From contig NZ_AAVU01000010.1 in NCBI RefSeq assembly GCF_000169095.1, positions 62,001-126,000 of the forward strand: DNA of 64,000 bases. The letters run 5' to 3'. The notes beneath the pieces were generated by a model that made no database searches, was not told the origin of the DNA, and saw only the letters and a list, made by a program, of their open reading frames with translations. Position 1 is the first letter of the stretch. Every line of letters begins with the position of its first letter. Source of the DNA: Lyngbya sp. PCC 8106 (lineage in GTDB: Bacteria > Cyanobacteriota > Cyanobacteriia > Cyanobacteriales > Microcoleaceae). Positions 9,596 through 18,186 of this stretch are shown in pieces. The translations under genes were made by a program, and so were the position numbers.

Positions 9596-10228
9596 ATGTT
9601 GACTGCATTCACCGCCGGACTATTACTGATTACTCTCTCTGAACTTGGAGACAAAACCTTCTTTATTGCGGTAATTCTCTCCATGCGCTATTCTCGAAAA
9701 CTGGTTTTCATCGGCGTTACTCTGGCTTTAGCCTTAATGACAATTTTATCCGTTTTTGTTGGAAAAATTGTCTCTTTTCTTCCCGAAGTTTATATCCATT
9801 ATGCGGAAATTATCCTCTTTTGTGCCTTTGGAATTAAACTCTTATACGATGCCAGCAAAATGTCCGCTACATCAAATAAAGAAGAAGAACAAGAAGCCGC
9901 AGAAGCTGTTGAAAAAAGCGAGTCAAAATTTCCAAAACGCAAAAGTTCATTGGGAATTATCTTAGAAGCTTTTCTCTTGACTTTTACGGCTGAATGGGGC
10001 GATCGCACTCAAATTGCAACCATTGCGTTAGCGGCAACTTATCAACCCTTGGGAGTGGTTTTGGGTGCCACTTTAGGTCATGCGATTTGTGCAGCTATTG
10101 CGGTTGTTGGCGGACGATTAATTGCTGGAAAAATTTCTGAACGGATGATTACTGCCATCGGGGGGTGTTTGTTTATTCTGTTTGGTTTAGTTGCGATTTG
10201 GAAACGGGTAGGAACACAAACAATTTAG
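9596..10228 (+). CDS. mnx: GDT1/UPF0016 family Mn2+ exporter (Mnx/PAM71-like)
   Basis: 210 residues, with six predicted membrane helices in two inverted halves. Each half has the signature E-x-G-D-(K/R)-(T/S): ELGDKTFFIAVIL near residue 16 and EWGDRTQIATIAL near residue 130. Between them is a charged loop (NKEEEQEAAEAVEKSESKFPKRK). In Synechocystis the homologue moves Mn2+ out of the cytoplasm and so protects against Mn excess; plant PAM71 supplies Mn to the thylakoid lumen. That role is taken from the family. Calcium transport is an alternative, as reported for some GDT1 proteins. Confidence 0.85.
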   Translation: MLTAFTAGLLLITLSELGDKTFFIAVILSMRYSRKLVFIGVTLALALMTILSVFVGKIVSFLPEVYIHYAEIILFCAFGIKLLYDASKMSATSNKEEEQEAAEAVEKSESKFPKRKSSLGIILEAFLLTFTAEWGDRTQIATIALAATYQPLGVVLGATLGHAICAAIAVVGGRLIAGKISERMITAIGGCLFILFGLVAIWKRVGTQTI

Positions 10229-10229
10229 C

Positions 10230-10260
10230 AGGGAACAGGGAACAGGGAACAGGGAACAGA
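10230..10260. repeat. Heptanucleotide short tandem repeat (GGGAACA)
   Basis: The unit GGGAACA is repeated four times directly after the stop of the Mnx-like gene. This is a short tandemly repeated (STRR-like) sequence of the type common in filamentous cyanobacteria. A related GGGAACAG/GGGGACAG string lies at 28676-28700. Confidence 0.8.
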
Positions 10261-10384
10261 AAGAAGGCAAAAGGCAAAAGTTTTCTAGGGGCGGCTTGAT
10301 GCGTAAATCTATCTTACCCAGAAACAACCTTTATAAATTGGCCCCCTTTCAGTCACCGGAAACCTGACACCTGACCCCTACATT

Positions 10385-11722
10385 TTAACCGTTGGGTCGT
10401 TGAATAATTGTCTCAATAATCCGCCGTTTAGCTTTAGTATCAATCCCAATTAAACGCACATAATCATTAGGATGTTCAGATAAACAAGCCTCAATTTCTG
10501 CCATAATTTCCGATTGATGAGTGCTATCAACTATTGAACAGGTTTTCCAAGACCCTGTTTTAAAACGACGAGAATCAGCATATTCCAAACCAACTCGATA
10601 TCCTGCTTCTATAATCTGTTCAATTTGTTCGAGAACATCTAAACTCAGATTCGTTGTCACCGCCTGACCTTCACTAATAAAAGTTGATCCTTTGCTATCC
10701 CCTTGCATTACCCCTGTTACTTTGCTATCAAAGCGATGAGGGGGCATAACGGGGTTATAAGGAAGATGAGTTTTTTGAGTATAATTTTCTTTTTGTTCAA
10801 CAGGATTTAAGGGTCGTTGAGGTGGGATTGTATTGGGATGAAAAATGCGGTTTTGGTTATATTCCTCTACTAATCTTAACTCTTGGATGCGTCGTTGTTC
10901 TGCCACCATCTGATGACCCATTTCTAGCAAGTGAGAGAATTTAAAATTAGGTTTGTTAAATTCTGGTGGCTTTTCCGTACTATTGACAATTCGCTTAGAA
11001 ATTTTTTCGATTCCCATTTGATGAATAAAGCTTTGAATTTGTTCATCATAAATTCGCGATCGCAATGCACTAAAGAAATCTACTGACTGTTCTGGAAACT
11101 CGTCAACTAACTTAATAATATCTTGTTTTAAAAGTTCTTGTTGAAAAATCCCCTCAACAATTTCAACCCGTTCTTTTGAGTTGGGTTCCCAATAGAACTT
11201 TTCCATTCGTCCGTCTCGAATAAGCGGTGCATAAAGCGTGGAAAAATCATTTCCGGTGACAATAATTGGAATCCGTTGTAAAGGGGTTTCATCGTAACTT
11301 CCGGGTAACTGAACATTCGTCGGATTATCCGCAATATTCATTAAAGTCGCGTTGACTAACTGAGTATTAACCGTGTATTGAGTTCCCGAGTCAAAACGTC
11401 CAGCCCCCGCATCAATATCATTAATAAATAATGCACACATTTGACCTCTGACTTTTGTTTGTTCTGAGGCTTCACGATACCGCAGTCGAATTAACCGTGA
11501 AGGATCTCCAGCATCTGGACTCTCTAATTCACCGCCAGAAATTGTTACAGGTTCAAATCCCATTTTCTCAAACACCAGTTCACATTGAAAGGTTTTTCCT
11601 TCTCCCTTGCGTCCATGAATTCCTAAAATTAGGGGAACTCGCAGGTTAGAGATCTTTAAGAAATTTTTGGTGATATGAACGGCTAATTTGTCAAGAAACC
11701 GGGGAGAGATATAATAAGACAT
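10385..11722 (-). CDS. rca: Rubisco activase with C-terminal RbcS-like (SSUL) domain
   Basis: 445 residues. An AAA+ core has Walker A GRKGEGKT at residues 37-44, Walker B CALFINDIDAGAG at 96-108, and the sensor region IVTGNDFSTLYAPLIRDGRM. After a linker, residues 359-445 form a small-subunit-like domain (YRVGLEYADSRRFKTGSW...). The same domain in CcmM binds Rubisco and draws it into carboxysomes. Two cysteines in this domain (KTCSIVD and EACLSEH) could form a redox switch as described for CcmM. Cyanobacterial activases of this layout remodel inhibited Rubisco and are recruited to carboxysomes. No rbc or ccm gene is in the window, so it is not next to its partner here. Confidence 0.92.
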   Translation of the reverse strand: MSYYISPRFLDKLAVHITKNFLKISNLRVPLILGIHGRKGEGKTFQCELVFEKMGFEPVTISGGELESPDAGDPSRLIRLRYREASEQTKVRGQMCALFINDIDAGAGRFDSGTQYTVNTQLVNATLMNIADNPTNVQLPGSYDETPLQRIPIIVTGNDFSTLYAPLIRDGRMEKFYWEPNSKERVEIVEGIFQQELLKQDIIKLVDEFPEQSVDFFSALRSRIYDEQIQSFIHQMGIEKISKRIVNSTEKPPEFNKPNFKFSHLLEMGHQMVAEQRRIQELRLVEEYNQNRIFHPNTIPPQRPLNPVEQKENYTQKTHLPYNPVMPPHRFDSKVTGVMQGDSKGSTFISEGQAVTTNLSLDVLEQIEQIIEAGYRVGLEYADSRRFKTGSWKTCSIVDSTHQSEIMAEIEACLSEHPNDYVRLIGIDTKAKRRIIETIIQRPNG

Positions 11723-11839
11723 TGGAAAAGTAAGATCTGATTTGACAGTCTTATTTTAAGATAAAACAGACCTTTTGAATTGCATTTGATTAAATTGTTA
11801 CAGATTGACCCTTCAGTTATTCAAATGTTTACCTTTTCC

Positions 11840-12067
11840 TCAAGCCAATTTCAGAGGATGTTCTAAGGGTTTGGGTTGAGGTAAAGGTTTACCCTCCTCT
11901 TGATATTCTTGAAGCAGCAATTCTAACACCTCTTGAGCATTATTTAATGCTTCTTCATAGGTGTCACCGTGAGTGTGGAATTGTTGGGTTGGAAAATCAG
12001 GTAAATGCACTAAGTAACACCGATCTTCGTTTGACCACTGCATCACAATTGTATAATGAAGTTTCAT
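11840..12067 (-). CDS. hicB: HicB-type antitoxin
   Basis: 75 residues. The N-terminal partial RNase H-like fold of HicB is visible: MKLHYTIVMQWSNEDRCYLV, then HLPDFP, then THGDTYEEALNNAQEVLEL. The tail is proline-rich (GKPLPQPKPLEHP) and there is no separate DNA-binding domain. It lies downstream of hicA and its ATG overlaps the hicA stop (ATGA). HicB proteins bind and silence the HicA mRNA interferase. Confidence 0.88.
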   Translation of the reverse strand: MKLHYTIVMQWSNEDRCYLVHLPDFPTQQFHTHGDTYEEALNNAQEVLELLLQEYQEEGKPLPQPKPLEHPLKLA

Positions 12068-12291
12068 TGTTCTCCTCCTTGCTGTTCTTGAACTTTTTTC
12101 AATATCTCTAGTTGACGATTGACTTCTTTTTCGATATAAGGTTTTGCATCATCTCCATCTTTTCCTGAAATAGTAATAGGTTGATCGGGAAGTAGAGGAT
12201 GAATCCATCTGGTGTGACTACCCTTTGCAGATCGATGAATAAATCCAGCTTTTTGTAAGAGGCTTTTTAGTTCTCGAATCTTTTTAGGCAT
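12064..12291 (-). CDS. hicA: HicA-type mRNA interferase toxin
   Basis: About 75 residues from the ATG at 12291 (MPKKIRELKSLLQKAGF). The double-stranded-RNA-binding-like fold has the catalytic histidine in KGSHTRW, followed by ITISGKDGDDAKPYI. An in-frame ATG at 12321 would add ten residues (MLKFISKYLV), but homologues start at MPKKIRE. Gene order is toxin first, then antitoxin with a 4-base overlap. A second module at 30006-30439 has the reverse order. Confidence 0.88.
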   Translation of the reverse strand: MPKKIRELKSLLQKAGFIHRSAKGSHTRWIHPLLPDQPITISGKDGDDAKPYIEKEVNRQLEILKKVQEQQGGEQ

Positions 12292-12483
12292 AACCAAGTA
12301 TTTTGATATAAATTTTAGCATACATTAATTAATTTTTTCAATGCAGATGCGGAACAAAAAAACTCTGGTATAACAAAATCTGGGATTTTATTTTTTATAG
12401 ACTGCGGTTTGCACAACCTCAATTTAGAAAAAATCTGTCATAATAAATAGAGTAAATTTGTTAAAATTATTGATTTTTAGCTG

Positions 12484-13149
12484 ATGTGCGGACGATTTAC
12501 TTTAACCGATAACGGCGAACAAATTCCCGAGCAATTTCAGTTATCGGAAATTCCCGAAATCACACCTCGTTATAATATCGCTCCCACCCAGTTGGTTGCA
12601 ACAGTTAGCATGAATTCAAAATCGGAAAAACGACAATTTAACTGGATGCGTTGGGGGTTAATTCCCAGTTGGGCGAAAGATCAAAAAATGGGTGCAAAAT
12701 TGATCAACGCTAGAGTCGAAACCGTTACCGAAAAACCCTCATTTCGCCAAGCTATTCGCCAACATCGCTGTTTAATTATCGCGGACGGGTTTTATGAATG
12801 GCAAAAACAAAAAGATGACAAACAGCCCTATTATTTACATCTTGAAAATCATCAACCGTTTGGGTTTGCCGGACTTTGGCAACGGTGGAAATCACCGGAA
12901 AATCAAGAGATTATTTCCTGTACAATTTTAACCACAGAAGCCGATAACCAAGTTCGTTCCATTCACCACCGACAACCGATTATTCTTTCTGAAAATAATT
13001 ATTCTCAGTGGCTTAACCCCCATCTAACCAAACCCCAGGAAATTTTACCCTTATTAACCGCTCAACCCCGTTTGAACTATTATCCCGTTAACCCTGTTGT
13101 CAACAACCCCCGCCACGAAAAAGCCGACTGTATTCAAGAAAAGGGATGA
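12484..13149 (+). CDS. SRAP domain protein (YedK/HMCES family)
   Basis: 221 residues. The catalytic cysteine is residue 2 (MCGRFTL), exposed after removal of the initiator methionine. Other family residues follow: the asparagine in RYNIAPTQ, WGLIPSWAKD, LINARVET, the glutamate in GFYEWQ and the histidine in SIHHRQPIIL. YedK and HMCES form a stable thiazolidine crosslink with abasic sites in single-stranded DNA and shield them during replication. In the last motif the usual HDRMP is HHRQP. It is 59 bases upstream of a P450 gene, but a functional link is unlikely. Confidence 0.93.
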   Translation: MCGRFTLTDNGEQIPEQFQLSEIPEITPRYNIAPTQLVATVSMNSKSEKRQFNWMRWGLIPSWAKDQKMGAKLINARVETVTEKPSFRQAIRQHRCLIIADGFYEWQKQKDDKQPYYLHLENHQPFGFAGLWQRWKSPENQEIISCTILTTEADNQVRSIHHRQPIILSENNYSQWLNPHLTKPQEILPLLTAQPRLNYYPVNPVVNNPRHEKADCIQEKG

Positions 13150-13208
13150 AAAATTTCAAGAATTTGTCATAATAAATAAAGAGAAAAATCACAAGAAGGA
13201 AAACATTT

Positions 13209-14549
13209 ATGACCTTACCAAACGGCCCCCAAACGCCCCGGGTTCTCAGAATGATGAAATTCGTTGCTCGTCCCTTAGATTATTTAGAAGATTATTATCG
13301 GCGTTACGGTGACTTTATCCGCATCGGTAAGTCAGCAACTCCCCTTGTTTATGTCAATCATCCCGCAGCAATTGAAAAGATTTTTACCGCAGGTTCTGAA
13401 CAATTTAGAACGGGAAATGCCGGAGGAGTTTTACTGTTTTTACTCGGAGATAATTCAGTTTTGATGGTGGATGGAGAACGCCACGAACGTCAACGCAAAC
13501 TGTTAATGCCTCCCTTTCATGGTGAACGCTTAAAAACTTACAATCAGCTTATTTGTGAGATTACCAAAGAAGTGATGTCACAAGTCAAAATTGGTCAACC
13601 CTTTCGAGTTCGGACTTTAATGCAGGATATTACTTTGCGAGTGATTTTAAAAGCCGTTTTTGGACTCACAGAAGGCGAACGTTATGAACAATTACGACAT
13701 CTTTTAAGTGCAATGATGGAGTCTATTGGTTCACCTTTAGCCGCGAGTTTAATGTTCTTCCCAAGCTTGCGTCAAGACTGGGGCGAGTGGAGTCCTTGGG
13801 GGCGTTTTTTACGCTATAAACAACAAGCCGATGAGATGATTTATGCCGAAATTCGTGAACGAAAACAACAGAGAGACTTTGACGGCGATGATATTTTAAC
13901 TCTGTTAATGTCGGCGCGAGATGAAACAGGTAAACCGATGAACGAAACTGAACTTAGAGATGAATTAGTGACCTTATTAATTGCCGGGCATGAAACCACT
14001 GCTTCCTCTTTAACTTGGGCGTTATATTGGACACATTATCTACCAGAAGTCAAGGATAAATTATGCTTTGAATTAGCGAATTTGGGCGAAAATCCTCACC
14101 TGAGCGAGATAGCCAGACTCCCCTATTTAACCGCCGTTTGTAATGAAACATTGCGAATTTATCCCGTTACATTAACATCGGGTGTACGGGTGTTGAAAAA
14201 GCCCTTAGAATTGGGTGGTTATTCCTTTGAACCGGGAACGGTATTATTTCCCTGTACCTATCTCGTTCATCAACGAGAAGATATTTATCCCGAACCTAAA
14301 AAATTCAAACCCGAACGATTTTTACAACGGCAATTTTCACCCTACGAATTTTTTCCTTTTGGTGGGGGGCATCGTCGCTGTATTGGCAGTGCAATGGCAA
14401 CTTTAGAAATGAAAATCGCTCTAGCAACAATTTTATCAGATTGGCAACTCAAACTTCCCCATCATAAAGCCTATAAACCTGTTCGTCGAGGCTTAACTTT
14501 ATCTCCTCCCGCTCAGTTGAGTTTAGTTGCTGTAAATCGTTTAAACTAA
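13209..14549 (+). CDS. Cytochrome P450, CYP110-like
   Basis: 446 residues. The I-helix oxygen-activation motif is AGHETTA, the ExxR motif is ETLR, and the haem loop is FFPFGGGHRRCIG with the thiolate cysteine. The N-terminus (PNGPQTPRVLRMMKFVARP) resembles CYP110 enzymes of cyanobacteria, some of which oxidise fatty acids, alkanes or terpenes. No membrane anchor is present. It is followed after 29 bases by an SDR gene and then by a NYN gene, suggesting one transcript. A second, related P450 lies at 18187. The substrate cannot be told. Confidence 0.93.
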   Translation: MTLPNGPQTPRVLRMMKFVARPLDYLEDYYRRYGDFIRIGKSATPLVYVNHPAAIEKIFTAGSEQFRTGNAGGVLLFLLGDNSVLMVDGERHERQRKLLMPPFHGERLKTYNQLICEITKEVMSQVKIGQPFRVRTLMQDITLRVILKAVFGLTEGERYEQLRHLLSAMMESIGSPLAASLMFFPSLRQDWGEWSPWGRFLRYKQQADEMIYAEIRERKQQRDFDGDDILTLLMSARDETGKPMNETELRDELVTLLIAGHETTASSLTWALYWTHYLPEVKDKLCFELANLGENPHLSEIARLPYLTAVCNETLRIYPVTLTSGVRVLKKPLELGGYSFEPGTVLFPCTYLVHQREDIYPEPKKFKPERFLQRQFSPYEFFPFGGGHRRCIGSAMATLEMKIALATILSDWQLKLPHHKAYKPVRRGLTLSPPAQLSLVAVNRLN

Positions 14550-14578
14550 TAAAGAGTTAAAATACAAAAAAGGGTGTT

Positions 14579-15292
14579 ATGGTTGTTCCCGTTGCAGTTG
14601 TATTAGGAGTAGGTTCAGGACTGGGTGCTGCTGTTGCTTATCAATTTGCACGTCAGGGGTATGCGGTGGCGTTGATGGCGAGAAATTTAGACCATTTAAC
14701 TCCGGTTGAACAAGAAATTAAACAGTTTGGAGAAACAGCAATATCAGTAACAGTAGATGCGACAGACATCATCCAAGTTGCAGAAGCATTTGCAGAAGTT
14801 CAAGCCGAATTAGGAACCCCAGAAGTGCTGATTTATAATGCCGGAATGTTACAAATTGGGGGAATATTAGAACTAACTCCCGAACAGTTTGAACAAAGCT
14901 GGAAAGTGAATTGTTTTGGTGCATTTTTAGCCGCCCAACAGGTGTTACCCGCAATGGTTGAACAAGCCAAAGGAACGATTATTTTTACAGGTGCAACTGC
15001 GGCTATACGAGGTTCTGCGAGGTTTTCTGCTTTGGCGGTGGGGAAATTTGGTTTACGGGCGTTGGCGCAGTCTCTAGCGCGAGAATTTGGGACTCAGGGG
15101 GTTCATGTTGCTCATGTGATGATTGATGGGTTAATTGATACGCCGAGGGTACGAGAAATGTTTCCCCAACGTGAACCAGATACCTTGATTTTACCCGATG
15201 CGATCGCTAAAACCTATTGGCAATTACATCAACAATCGGCAACAGGTTGGACGTTAGAAATGGATATCCGTCCCTCGGTAGAAAAGTTTTAA
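14579..15292 (+). CDS. Short-chain dehydrogenase/reductase lacking the catalytic tyrosine
   Basis: 237 residues. The Rossmann dinucleotide motif is GVGSGLG near residue 10 and the NAG motif is YNAGM. Where classical SDRs have Tyr-x-x-x-Lys, this protein reads RFSALAVGKFGLR, so the lysine is kept but the position four before it is leucine. I believe a subfamily with similar F-x-A-x-x-x-K sequences exists, so this is probably not a mutation. Whether it is an active oxidoreductase is open. Its place 29 bases after a P450 makes a shared substrate plausible. Confidence 0.82.
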   Translation: MVVPVAVVLGVGSGLGAAVAYQFARQGYAVALMARNLDHLTPVEQEIKQFGETAISVTVDATDIIQVAEAFAEVQAELGTPEVLIYNAGMLQIGGILELTPEQFEQSWKVNCFGAFLAAQQVLPAMVEQAKGTIIFTGATAAIRGSARFSALAVGKFGLRALAQSLAREFGTQGVHVAHVMIDGLIDTPRVREMFPQREPDTLILPDAIAKTYWQLHQQSATGWTLEMDIRPSVEKF

Positions 15293-15319
15293 TTCAAGTT
15301 TTATTAATTCAGGTTAATT

Positions 15320-16606
15320 ATGACTGGAACTGTGGCAATTTTTTACGACATCGAAAATCTTTTAAAAGGATATGGGTCTTCTCAAAACTATATTAATAGT
15401 ATTTCCCTAAAATATGTATTTAATAAAATTAAAAGCATTGAAAGAGTCGAATTTATTGCGGTGCAAAGAGCCTATGCAAATTGGAGTGATCCGCGATTAT
15501 CTGTGATGAAAGGAGAAATTAATGAACTGGGAATTGATCCCATACAAATTTTTGGCTTTTCTAGAAATACCCATAAAAACGCCGCCGATATTCAGTTAGC
15601 AGTAGATGCTATTGATTTGGCTTATCTCAGAAATTATATTGAAATTTTTGTGATTGTCTCCGGTGATGGGGGATTTTCTGCTTTAGCCAAAAAACTGCAT
15701 GAATATGGAAAATATGTGATTGGTTGTGCTTATTTTAATGCCACAAATAAAATTTTTGAATCCGTCTGTGATGTTTTTATTGGGATAGAAGAACCCGAAG
15801 AACATGAAAGAGAACGAGGAGATTTAGAAAAGGTCTTAAAAATCACCAATCCTAAAGTTATCCGATTATCAGAACAAATTCCTCGACTCACCACAAAAGA
15901 TAAACAACAAATTATCAACCAGTCAAAACTGATCATTAACTGGTTTACAAAAGATAGTGAAAGTCACAGAGAATTAGAAACAACCGGAATTCATTTATCT
16001 GTTGTTAAAGAAGCATTCAAGTATGGAGTCGAAAATTTAAATTCTTCTTTGATCGGTTTACCTAAATTTGTTAATTTTCTCCAATTTATTTGTTCATCAA
16101 CACAGATTAATGTTTTAAGATCTGACCGAAATGAGACAATCATTGCGTTACGAAATGCTCAGATCAAAAGTTTTGAAGCTTTACCAGATATTGAGTCAGA
16201 TTATTTGCATTCTATAGAAAATTACCAATCAATATTAGCCCATGGTACTCCTTGTCTAAAAATGACAAGTTCTCAATATCTAAAGCAAATACTGATGGCA
16301 TTATCTCAACAAAATAACCCCGAAGCCAGTCTCGACATATTACTTGATTATATTAATCATTTATATCCTGATTTAGAAAGCGAAATCATTAACTCCTCAT
16401 TGATTACATTAATAAATATTGATCTCTTTGAAAGACAACCTCTGGATAAACCTTTATCTGAACAAACTTTCAGGTTAAAATCTGATTATTTAGATCCGGA
16501 ATTAACGCTCAATAAAGTCAAAGAAGCAATCTCCTCAAAATTATCCAGTTTTTGGGGAGAACATTTAAACTCTGATACCCTAAATACACTCTTATCAGAT
16601 TTATAG
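15320..16606 (+). CDS. NYN (PIN-like) nuclease domain protein with probable LOTUS-like domain
   Basis: 428 residues. The N-terminal 155 residues are a NYN domain: [23 protein letters not shown] and [16 protein letters not shown] supply the acidic residues of a metal-dependent RNase-like site. The last motif is normally SGDxDF; here the second aspartate is glycine. Around residues 195-290, a region ending [13 protein letters not shown] resembles an OST-HTH/LOTUS module, often fused to NYN in bacteria and thought to bind RNA. The last 130 residues are helical and unassigned. It follows the SDR gene by 27 bases. The NYN call is firm; the LOTUS call is an inference. Confidence 0.82.
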   Translation: MTGTVAIFYDIENLLKGYGSSQNYINSISLKYVFNKIKSIERVEFIAVQRAYANWSDPRLSVMKGEINELGIDPIQIFGFSRNTHKNAADIQLAVDAIDLAYLRNYIEIFVIVSGDGGFSALAKKLHEYGKYVIGCAYFNATNKIFESVCDVFIGIEEPEEHERERGDLEKVLKITNPKVIRLSEQIPRLTTKDKQQIINQSKLIINWFTKDSESHRELETTGIHLSVVKEAFKYGVENLNSSLIGLPKFVNFLQFICSSTQINVLRSDRNETIIALRNAQIKSFEALPDIESDYLHSIENYQSILAHGTPCLKMTSSQYLKQILMALSQQNNPEASLDILLDYINHLYPDLESEIINSSLITLINIDLFERQPLDKPLSEQTFRLKSDYLDPELTLNKVKEAISSKLSSFWGEHLNSDTLNTLLSDL

Positions 16607-16686
16607 AACAAAAATCCTCAAAATGTAGAGATTTTTCAGATAAAGTTTTACAATGTCAGAAAAGAGAAATTGTGATTATAGGTTGT

Positions 16687-17895
16687 ATGGATACAAAAGC
16701 GTTTAGAAGAACACTGCAAAAATCAGAATCCTATCACCGGAAAGGCTTCGGACATGAAGAAGAAGTCGCTGGGGTGATGCAGTCGGCTTATCAAAGCAGT
16801 TTAATTCAACAAATTCGGGAGAACAACTACACTCTCGAACGAGGAAATGTCACAATTCGACTCGCGGAGGCGTTTGGCTTCTGTTGGGGTGTCGAACGGG
16901 CGGTAGCAATGGCCTATGAAACTCGTCAACATTTTCCCACAGAACGGATCTGGATTACTAACGAAATTATTCATAATCCTTCAGTTAATCAACATTTGTT
17001 GGATATGAAGGTTGAATTTATTCCCGTTATCGACGGAGAAAAGGATTTTTCGGGAATTGGTATCGGTGATGTTGTAATTTTACCTGCTTTTGGGGCGAGT
17101 GTCCAAGAAATGCAAATTCTCAACGACAAAGGCTGCAAAATTGTCGATACAACTTGTCCTTGGGTTTCTAAGGTTTGGAATACGGTTGAAAAGCACAAGA
17201 AAAAAAGCTACACATCTATTATTCACGGCAAATACAAACACGAAGAAACCGTCGCTACCAGTTCTTTTGCTGACAAATATTTAGTCGTGTTAAACCTCGC
17301 GCAAGCTGAATATGTTTGCAACTATATTCTCAACGGTGGAAATCGTCAGGAATTTTTCGCTAAATTTAAACACGCTCATTCTGAAGGGTTTGACCCGGAT
17401 AAAGATTTGGAATGTGTGGGAATTGCCAACCAAACGACGATGCTCAAAAGCGAAACAGAACAAATTGGAAAGCTGTTTGAACGTACCGTTATGCAAAAAT
17501 ACGGCCCAGATCAATTAACCGAACATTTCCAAAGTTTTAACACAATTTGCGATGCCACACAAGAGCGTCAAGATGCCATGTTGGGTTTAGTCGAAGAAAA
17601 GCTTGATTTAATGATTGTGATTGGCGGTTTTAATTCTTCCAACACCACTCATTTACAAGAAATGTCAATAGAACGAGGAATTTCTTCCTATCATATTGAT
17701 AGCCCAGAACGGATTATTTCCGGCGATTGTATTGAACATAAACCCTTAGAAAAAGATATCGAAATCGCAGAAAATTGGCTACCCGAGGGAAAAATTGTTG
17801 TCGGTATTACTTCTGGGGCTTCAACTCCCGATAAAGCGGTTGAAGACGTGATTGATAAGATTTTTGAGTTGAAAGGTAGTGCTGTTGCAGTGTAG
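16687..17895 (+). CDS. ispH: 4-hydroxy-3-methylbut-2-enyl diphosphate reductase
   Basis: 402 residues, the long cyanobacterial/plant form of IspH (LytB). Three cysteines for the Fe-S cluster are seen in [20 protein letters not shown] and [10 protein letters not shown]. The enzyme makes IPP and DMAPP in the last step of the MEP pathway, using ferredoxin electrons in cyanobacteria. I choose ATG 16687 (MDTKAFRR); an in-frame GTG at 16672 is possible. A palindrome at 17937-17983 follows the gene. Confidence 0.95.
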   Translation: MDTKAFRRTLQKSESYHRKGFGHEEEVAGVMQSAYQSSLIQQIRENNYTLERGNVTIRLAEAFGFCWGVERAVAMAYETRQHFPTERIWITNEIIHNPSVNQHLLDMKVEFIPVIDGEKDFSGIGIGDVVILPAFGASVQEMQILNDKGCKIVDTTCPWVSKVWNTVEKHKKKSYTSIIHGKYKHEETVATSSFADKYLVVLNLAQAEYVCNYILNGGNRQEFFAKFKHAHSEGFDPDKDLECVGIANQTTMLKSETEQIGKLFERTVMQKYGPDQLTEHFQSFNTICDATQERQDAMLGLVEEKLDLMIVIGGFNSSNTTHLQEMSIERGISSYHIDSPERIISGDCIEHKPLEKDIEIAENWLPEGKIVVGITSGASTPDKAVEDVIDKIFELKGSAVAV

Positions 17896-17936
17896 AAACT
17901 TTTAAGGTTTCTAGTAGTAGGATTTTGTTGAAACTG

Positions 17937-17983
17937 AGTGTAGCGAAGAATAGAAAATTATTTCTGAGAGGCTTCGTTACACT
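17937..17983. terminator. Palindromic element after ispH
   Basis: AGTGTAGCGAAG at 17937-17948 pairs with CTTCGTTACACT at 17972-17983, a 12-bp stem with one G-U pair and a 23-base loop. There is no clear U tract, so it may be a dispersed cyanobacterial palindrome that helps end or protect the transcript and not a classical terminator. Confidence 0.55.
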
Positions 17984-18186
17984 TAGAATCACAGATTGAA
18001 CTCATTACTGTGACAGTTAGCCTAGTGACACCATTAATAGAAGTGAAGCTGGAGTTGAGTCTGTACTTTCAATAATTTTGACTTGTGCAATCTCAATAAT
18101 TGTCATAATTCGTTAAAACAGAAATAATCAAACCTTTAACATTTTCCACTATCACCACTTATTCAATACACATCATCCAAACAACC

